NCBI RefSeq assembly: GCF_000247815.1
Contig: NC_021678.1
Span: 3,035,183 to 3,099,182 of the forward strand
Direction: 5' to 3'
DNA length: 64,000 bases
From: Ficedula albicollis
Lineage: Eukaryota > Chordata > Aves > Passeriformes > Muscicapidae
The position numbers and the translations under genes were made by a program. A model generated the notes under the pieces. The model made no database searches and was not told the DNA's origin. It worked only from the letters and a program-made list of their open reading frames with translations. Each line of letters begins with the position of its first letter. Position 1 is the first letter of the stretch. Positions 56,986 to 64,000 of the stretch are shown here, one piece after another.

Positions 56986-58939
56986 GATATGAATGTTTGT
57001 TTCTACTTGGTTATGATGGGCTAAGTTCCTCACATATCTGAAGATCTCATATCATTTTCTGGGCTGGGAAAGTGGAGGGAATTCCCAATTTCAGTTTTCT
57101 TTGCAGTCCACATGAGAAATTTTTATACTCCTCTCTACAGACAGGATCTGGTACTAAGCAGGAGCCTTTTCTATGTTTTTAATGGCAAGAGGAAGAGAAC
57201 CAGCAAAACAAGAACTAAACCAACAGCATTGGGCCAGTTGTCTCATAGAGGAAACTAAAGGGGGAGTTTATGCTATGGAAGGAACATGTTTAGTGTGGCT
57301 GGGCTATGACCATGTCTATACATTTTGTGTTCCTCTATTGCTCAGCTTTTGTACCCAAAACCCACTGTAAACAGAAGAATCCTAAGAACTGAAACTGGTA
57401 GAGCCTCATAGAAAGGCTATTGGTTAAATAAGTGTAGCCTGAAGAAAACAGAAACCTTTTTGATCACCTTAGATGCTTCTGAGCTGAGCAGAGGCCTCTT
57501 TTTAATGTAGACAGTTCTAATATTTTGCCAGGCTCTCAAAAGTTAGAGCTTAACTTCAGCCCAGCAGCACGAATTGTGGATTACTCTCTGCCCCCCTCCT
57601 TCTTCTCCCAGTGGATCTCCCACACCACGAGACTTTGCTACCCTCTGAAATATTCCCAGCAAACCTACCTGTGGTGTCACCAAGATGCGAGTTAAGACCA
57701 AAATTAAAAATGAGCGACTGATTCTTTTTCCCACCTCGGGGCAGCTCCAAAGGACACAGATCTGAACGACAGGGAGGAAAACACGTTCCCAGGCAGAGCC
57801 CACTGGTGTGTCTGACCAGGCTGGTGGTGGCAGTGCTGGTGGCTCTGTCATCACCAGAGTTAAAAGGACCAGGCTGTGTCAGAGCCCAGCCATGCTGGCA
57901 CCCTGCTGTCCCTCGTCACGTGTGCCCTCCAATTAGCAGATGTGCGCTGATCACTCCTGTGGCACCTCCCTCCATGTGGCTGTGACTTTCATGCTGGCTG
58001 AGGATTGCGTTTCCAGATTGGTGTGCTGAGGAATTCCAGCTATGGAGTTGCACCTTAAGCTCATGATAGCTATGTTACAAAAAAAAAAACAACAAAAAAC
58101 ACCCAAGCAACAAACCAATAGCTTTTCTTTGTAAGGGGTCATTTCCTAATTCCCAGGGTAATCTCCTATCTCCCAGGGTCATTTAGAAGAGTTCTTGGTG
58201 CAACAAAAAAGCTTGGGTTCTACCATCTTTACAAAGCCTCAGCAGCATGCTGAGCTCCCCAGGGACACCCCAGGGACACCCCAAGGACAGGTCAGGCTTC
58301 ATTGCCTGCCTGGGTGGGCGACACTTGGTCATTCCACCCCTAGTGCGAAGTGACAGTGAAGTCCAAAAGTGTTGTGTTAGCAAGGGACAACTCGCAGAAA
58401 GCTCTGCAGGGCTCTCTGGAAAAGCGCCTGGCTGAAGGTCCCTTCTGGAAAAGCAGCAAGCTGAGGGTCTCAGCAGCAGCCAGCAGTGCAGGGGAGGGCT
58501 GGTGCAACACCTCTGCTCGGCCAAAGCCGCCGGTATTGCACAGAGCAAAGGCGCTCGCTCCCCACCTGCAGCCCGTGACCGCCCAGCCCACGCCTTTCCC
58601 TACCTTGGTAGCCACCTAGAAGCCCGAGCCTGTGCTTGGCTCTGCTGCCTGTGCTTGGCTCTGGGGTGCCTTCCCTGGCTGGCTGAGGGTTAGGCTGCCT
58701 CCCGAGGCTGCTGCCAGCCGTGCTGCGCGAGGGGAATGCGAGTTGTGAAACGCAGCCCGAGCCCGCGCGCCTTGCTCCACCTTGGGATTTTCTGTCGGTG
58801 CCACTGGCACACAGGGGCTGTGTGGGCGCTTTCCTCCTGCTGGCAGGCCTGGACTCCCTCTCCTTCTGCGCCTGTGCCTGCTCTGGGCTTTGGGAAATGT
58901 CTTCCCTCACCTGTGAGCACAAAAATCCCACCACAGAGA
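56986..58939. other. Intergenic DNA upstream of the lipase
   Basis: No gene recognised. It includes a short A-rich tract near 58080 and a small duplication of CCTGTGCTTGGCTCTG near 58628-58665. Short open frames here lack any family signature. Confidence 0.6.
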
Positions 58940-59500
58940 GTCAGAGAATTGTGGAATGGAGCCCACCTAGGTTGGAAGGACCTTAAAGCCCATCCAGTGC
59001 CACCCCCTGCCACGAGCAGGGACACCTTCCACTGTCCCAGGCTGCTCCAAGCCCCATCCAGCCTGGCCTTGGACACTGCCAGGGATCCAGGGGCAGCCAC
59101 AGCTGCTCTGGGCACCCTGTGCCAGGGCCTGCCCACCCTCACAGGGAACAATTCCCTCCCAGTATCCCATCTGACCCTGTCCTTTGACACTTTGAACCTA
59201 TTCCCTGTGTCCTGTCACTCCAGTTCCTGACGCAGGGTCCCTCTCCAGCTTCCCTGTAACCCTTCAGACCCTGGAAGGAGCTGTGATGTCCCCACACAAC
59301 CTTCTCCTCTCCAGGCTGAGCAGCCCCAGCTCTCCCAGCCTGGCTCCAGAGGGAAGCTGCTCCAGTCCCCTCAGCAACTCCATGGCCTCCTCTGGACCTG
59401 CTCCAACAGTTCCATGCCCTCCTCATGTTGGGTGCATCAGAACTGTGCACAGGTGGGGTCTCACCTGAGTGGGGCAGAGGGGCAGAATCCCCCCTCCCCT
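58940..59500 (-). mobile_element. CR1 LINE, longer 3' fragment (about 550 bases)
   Basis: Antisense copy extending from AGAATTGTGGAATGGAGCCC through CAGCCTGGCCTTGGACACTG, CTTCTCCTCTCCAGGCTGAG and GGCCTCCTCTGGACCTGCTC to GGTGGGGTCTCACCTGAGTG. The longest uninterrupted CR1 piece in the window; no reading frame remains. Confidence 0.92.
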
Positions 59501-59559
59501 GCTGCCCACACTGCTGCCCTCTAACTCCACTACTCCTTCTCCAGTGGAGGTGCTAAATA

Positions 59560-59596
59560 GTAGTAACAGTAGTAATAAAATGATAGTAGTAGAGGT
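59560..59596. repeat. AGT/AAT microsatellite
   Basis: AGTAGTAACAGTAGTAATAA-type run, between two oppositely oriented CR1 pieces. Confidence 0.75.
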
Positions 59597-59769
59597 TGGA
59601 AAGGCAGCAGAGACTTCTCTGACATCCTAGGCTGTGGAATGAGGCCATTGGAGCAGTGTGTCAGTGCTGAGGTGTGTGATTCAGCACCTGGAGTTATTCT
59701 ACCTGTGGTGGAAGGAGAGAAGGTGCCAAAAAAAAGCAGCTGGATTTTTCCTGAGGAACTCTTGTGTAG

Positions 59770-60055
59770 CTTACTCAAAGGGAGGAATTAAGACCTTTGA
59801 GGACTTGAAGGAGGTTGGGTTAGATGGGATATTGGGAAGGAATTGTTCCCTGGGAGGGTGGAACAGGCCCTGGCACAGGGTGCCCAGAGCAGCTGTGGCT
59901 GCCCCTGGATCCCTGGCAGTGTCTAAAGGCAGATTGGACGAGGCTTGGAGCAGCTTGGGACAGTGGAAGGTGTTCCTGTCCTGGCAGAGGGTGGAATGAG
60001 GGGATCTCTAAGGTCCCTTCCCACTCAAACCACTCTAGGATTCCACGATTCTCAG
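59770..60055 (+). mobile_element. CR1 LINE 3' fragment
   Basis: Sense: GGGATATTGGGAAGGAATTG, CCTGGCACAGGGTGCCCAGA and GTCCCTTCCCACTCAAACCA, with an ATTCCACGATTCTC tail. Confidence 0.88.
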
Positions 60056-61386
60056 AGGGATGTGTGTCCAGGCATGCTGGCCAAGGTGTGACATGGAAGG
60101 CAAAGGTTTCCAGCCAACAAGTCATCCATGTTCTTCCTGGGCTCTGCCTGAGGCCCAAACCCTGTACTTTTCTTGGCCTCTGAGGCCCTTTAAGCATCAA
60201 AAGTTATGTCTTCTGTAGTGGTGTGTAGCTTCACCCTTCATAGGTATTAGACAGCACTGCTGCTGGATGCCTTTCATATTCTCATTTGAGGCATCACAGA
60301 ACTGCAACCCCACCTGCTGCTGGCACAACAGGATGAGAAACAGCCCCTGGAATCAGCTGTGTCCCCACTGCTGTCCCACAGTGCAGGTCTGCTGCTGCTG
60401 AGTCACCTCCTCTGAGGCACACCGTGGCGCAAGCAGCACGTTCCTCAGCGCTGGGATTGGGGTTAATCCTGTCCTGGGCTATCCACACACACCTTTCCTC
60501 CAGCTCCTGCCCTGCTCTTGCTCCTGCTGCTTCCCCACATGTTGCAGCCCCCAGACTGTGTGCCCAAGGTGCTGGCTGGTGCCTCTTGCCAAGCACAAGG
60601 GTAAACCAGTCACAAGGCATCTGCTCCTGGCATCCTGAGCTGGGAGAGGGAGTATCACCCTGATTTTGGCAATAAGAGAATGTCAGCTCTTGTGCAATTC
60701 CTGCCAGGTAAGCACAACCCCCTTGCAGTAACCTTGGAGAGCACGGTTCAAGTTAAAGAACCTGATGAGGGAAGCAGTCCTTATCTGCTTGTACCTCTCC
60801 TAGTTTAAAGTCTCTCCAGCTAGGCTGAGATATCTCTGGTTTACACATTTAGCAGGGGTTTGTCCCATGCTAGAGTTGCACCGTGGAGCTTGAGGAAACA
60901 GCTGATCTTTTCACAACACCTCGTTAAAGTTGTTCATGCAATCAATCTGTTCACTATAATGAAACGGAATAAACAGAAGTGTAAACGTTCCTGAATGTGG
61001 GTTGGGAAATAATGGAGATGTGATCACTGGTGCTTTTTCTCTGGTAATTCTTTCTCTGCTCCTGTGTTTAGGAGACCCCAGAACAAACCTGAACTTGTAC
61101 TTCTTCCCTGATCTCTCTTCATTGTACAATTGGCTTTAAAGTGTCTTTTACAACTAAAAGAGTTTGGTTTGTGAGTGAACAGATCTGGGACAACGTGAAC
61201 AAAATTTCTCAATGAAGAAATACCAACAGTTTTCAAATTTGGTGCTGTAGTGCTCTTGAGATTATTTTCCAGTATGCTGGAGAAAAGCTGATCTGGCTCA
61301 GCTTTGCCAAAGCCCTGATCAGGGCTGTCAGAGAGGTTTAGAGAGCAGGAACCTGTCCCACAGGACATAGTCCAGGGGCAGGGATG
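60056..61386. other. Intergenic DNA without recognised genes
   Basis: Unique-looking non-coding sequence; I see no exon, RNA gene or element that I can support. Confidence 0.5.
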
Positions 61387-61680
61387 ATCACAGAATCACA
61401 GAATGAACTAGGTTGGAAAAGACCTTATGAGATCAAGTCCAAGCTATGACCTAACACCTCCTCATCAACTAAACCATGGCACTGAGTGCCACATCCAGTC
61501 TTCTTTTAAACATGTCCAGGAGTGGTGACTCCACCACCTCTCTGGGCAGACGATTCCAGTGCTCAGTCACTCTTTCAGAGAAGAATTTCTCCTGATGTTT
61601 AACCTAAGCTTCCGTTGGTGCAGCTTGAGGCTGTGTCCTCTCGTTCTGTCAGTGGTTGCCTGGGAGAAGAATCATCGTGA
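61387..61680 (-). mobile_element. CR1 LINE 3' fragment
   Basis: Antisense: ATCACAGAATCACAGAATGA, AGGTTGGAAAAGACCTTATG, ACATGTCCAGGAGTGGTGAC and CTTGAGGCTGTGTCCTCTCG. It is a different CR1 subfamily from the TGGACACTGCCAGGGATCC type seen elsewhere. Confidence 0.9.
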
Positions 61681-62554
61681 TCAACACTGGCTTGTGAAGT
61701 TTTGAAGAAAATTACATCTGATCTTGATTTCAGCTGACTGTAACTTTCCTTGGCCTTATACCATTCCCACCTCTTGAAGTCCCATCACATGAAAATGCAA
61801 GTCTCAAGGACCAGGGTCTCTCTTTCAGAGGTTCATCTAACAAACCCCCCCAAATTTTGGAAATTACATTGGAAATAACACAGAAATTGCTGTGAGCTCC
61901 TGAAATAAGAAAGCAAAGTGTTTTCAACCAAATGAAAGCCTGAATCTACTCAGTAATGCCTCTGGAAATTGTTGTCAAGCTGTTAAGGATCAAAAAGATG
62001 TGAAAAGGCAGCACACCATCTGTCATAACTCAATGAAACCTTGGCCTAGATTAACTCTGGAACAAATCAGTTTCTAAATAACCCTACAGGGCAGCACATT
62101 GCTTAAAGCAGACACCAGAGCAATCTTTGGATCATTTGCAACAGCACCACTTCTCTCCAAGCCTGTGCCTGAAGGAGGCTGTGGATGGGTGTTCAGCACC
62201 TCTCCAGTGTGGGCACAGCCTGGAGCTGGCCCTGTCCCCACTCCATGAATCCTGCTGTCCTTTGCATTGGCTGTGTGATGGTAGGAAATGATGGGTCAGC
62301 CAGCATGGTGACACTGCTGTGCCCTGAGCGGGATGTGACACAGCTTTTAGCCCTCAGGGCCTCATGTGACACACTCTGCATGAGCACATCTGGAAGAAAA
62401 TTGAATAAGAGGCTGACTGACCAACATCCTCCCCACGTGTGACTGAGGCTGGTTTGCCCACACAGGGAGGAGAACAAGGGTGGTGAAGGTTTTGTGCTGC
62501 GTTGGAAGCTCTGAGGGTGAGAGATTGGATTGATCACCATGGACTGAGATATGT
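61681..62554. other. Intergenic DNA without recognised genes
   Basis: Non-coding; no supported feature. Confidence 0.5.
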
Positions 62555-63345
<791 letters not shown>

Positions 63346-64000
63346 CTGTGCCATCACCACGGACCTGTCTGATGATGTTTGGCTTGCCTGACAGACCTGA
63401 GACTCACAAGGACTCCAATCCTGCCATGGCAATCCCAGGAGCTGGAATTTCACAATATTTATTCTGCAAGCATAAATCAATCTGCTTCCAAAACACACCT
63501 CTTCATCCATTGTTGATCCTTTAACAACAAAGGGGGAGCAAGTACCAGAACCTGATCTGGTCAGAACTTCACCAAAGTGCTGTCATGGGAGAATGAAGAA
63601 AAAGCATTGCAAATACTGAACCAGATAATTGCAGAAGTGGCAGAAACTTTATAACCTGTGGCAGAAAGAGATTAAACCCTGCACTTTTTACTGAGTTTTC
63701 AGAAGTTAAAAGTTGGTGCTTTTAAACAAAACTTGAATGAATGGCGTGGGAGCATGGTTTAGTGGTGAGCATGGCTGGGTTTGATGATCTTAGGGGTCTC
63801 TTAAGGATTCTGTGATTCTAGTTTCCTGCCAGCTTCTCAGAAGTTTGAAGGGGGAACATCCTGCCAGCATCTTTGTGTGTTTATTTGCCAAGGTGGAGAA
63901 GTCATCCTGCATTTGCATTGATATCCATGGCATGAGCACAGTGCAGTCCTGTAAGATGCTGCTCCAGGGCACAGCCCTGCCATGAAGAGCTGATCACACA
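63346..64000. other. Intergenic DNA with a short CR1 tail
   Basis: Non-coding. A sense CR1 3' end (TTGATGATCTTAGGGGTCTC then ATTCTGTGATTCTAG) is visible at about 63780-63822. Confidence 0.6.

Noticed and set aside
56986..62554. Several 60-160 residue open frames upstream of the lipase
   Set aside because: They overlap CR1 fragments or lack start context, splice logic and any recognisable motif.

Overview
This window is vertebrate nuclear DNA, almost certainly from a bird. Protein-coding exons are split by GT-AG introns, CR1-type LINE fragments lie in introns and intergenic DNA, and the gene set matches the human 10q26.3 block (ADAM8, TUBGCP2, ZNF511, PRAP1, ECHS1, SPRN, MTG1, PAOX). No prokaryotic or viral feature is visible.

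Layout. ADAM8 5' exons (minus, about 0.7-5.3 kb; the gene continues beyond base 1). TUBGCP2 complete (minus, 7.9-28.1 kb, 17 coding exons, 889 aa). ZNF511 (plus, 30.1-32.2 kb, exon 1 missing), head to head with TUBGCP2. PRAP1 (plus, 33.9-34.8 kb), with its last exon tandemly duplicated. ECHS1 (minus, 36.2-41.1 kb). SPRN/Shadoo (plus, 41.5-43.2 kb), head to head with ECHS1. MTG1 (minus, 43.6-46.0 kb), tail to tail with SPRN. PAOX (minus, 46.9-49.1 kb, first part missing). A complete secreted acid lipase of the LIPA/LIPF/LIPM family (minus, 51.2-56.8 kb, 398 aa). From 56.8 kb to the end I see only repeats and intergenic DNA. The genes do not form one pathway: they cover a cell-surface protease, microtubule nucleation, a zinc-finger protein, mitochondrial beta-oxidation, mitoribosome assembly, polyamine breakdown, lipid hydrolysis and a prion-like GPI protein.

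The most striking structure is nine pure C runs (45 to 2,856 bases, about 7.6 kb in total). They are best read as sequencing or assembly artefacts. The longest is bordered on both sides by the Illumina adapter word AGATCGGAAGAGC in opposite orientations and by an 87-bp duplicated piece of ECHS1. Most of the others replace GC-rich first exons, so ADAM8, ZNF511, ECHS1, SPRN, MTG1 and PAOX are incomplete for technical reasons. The very long poly-Pro and poly-Gly reading frames are products of these runs.

Genuine points of interest are an AT-AC (U12-type) intron in MTG1, a 753-bp tandem duplication of the PRAP1 terminal exon, an in-frame duplicated splice acceptor in the lipase, an inverted SPRN-MTG1-PAOX block relative to human, a 79-bp minisatellite touching an ADAM8 splice donor, and two unidentified plus-strand C-terminal reading frames. 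I did not find a previously undescribed system.
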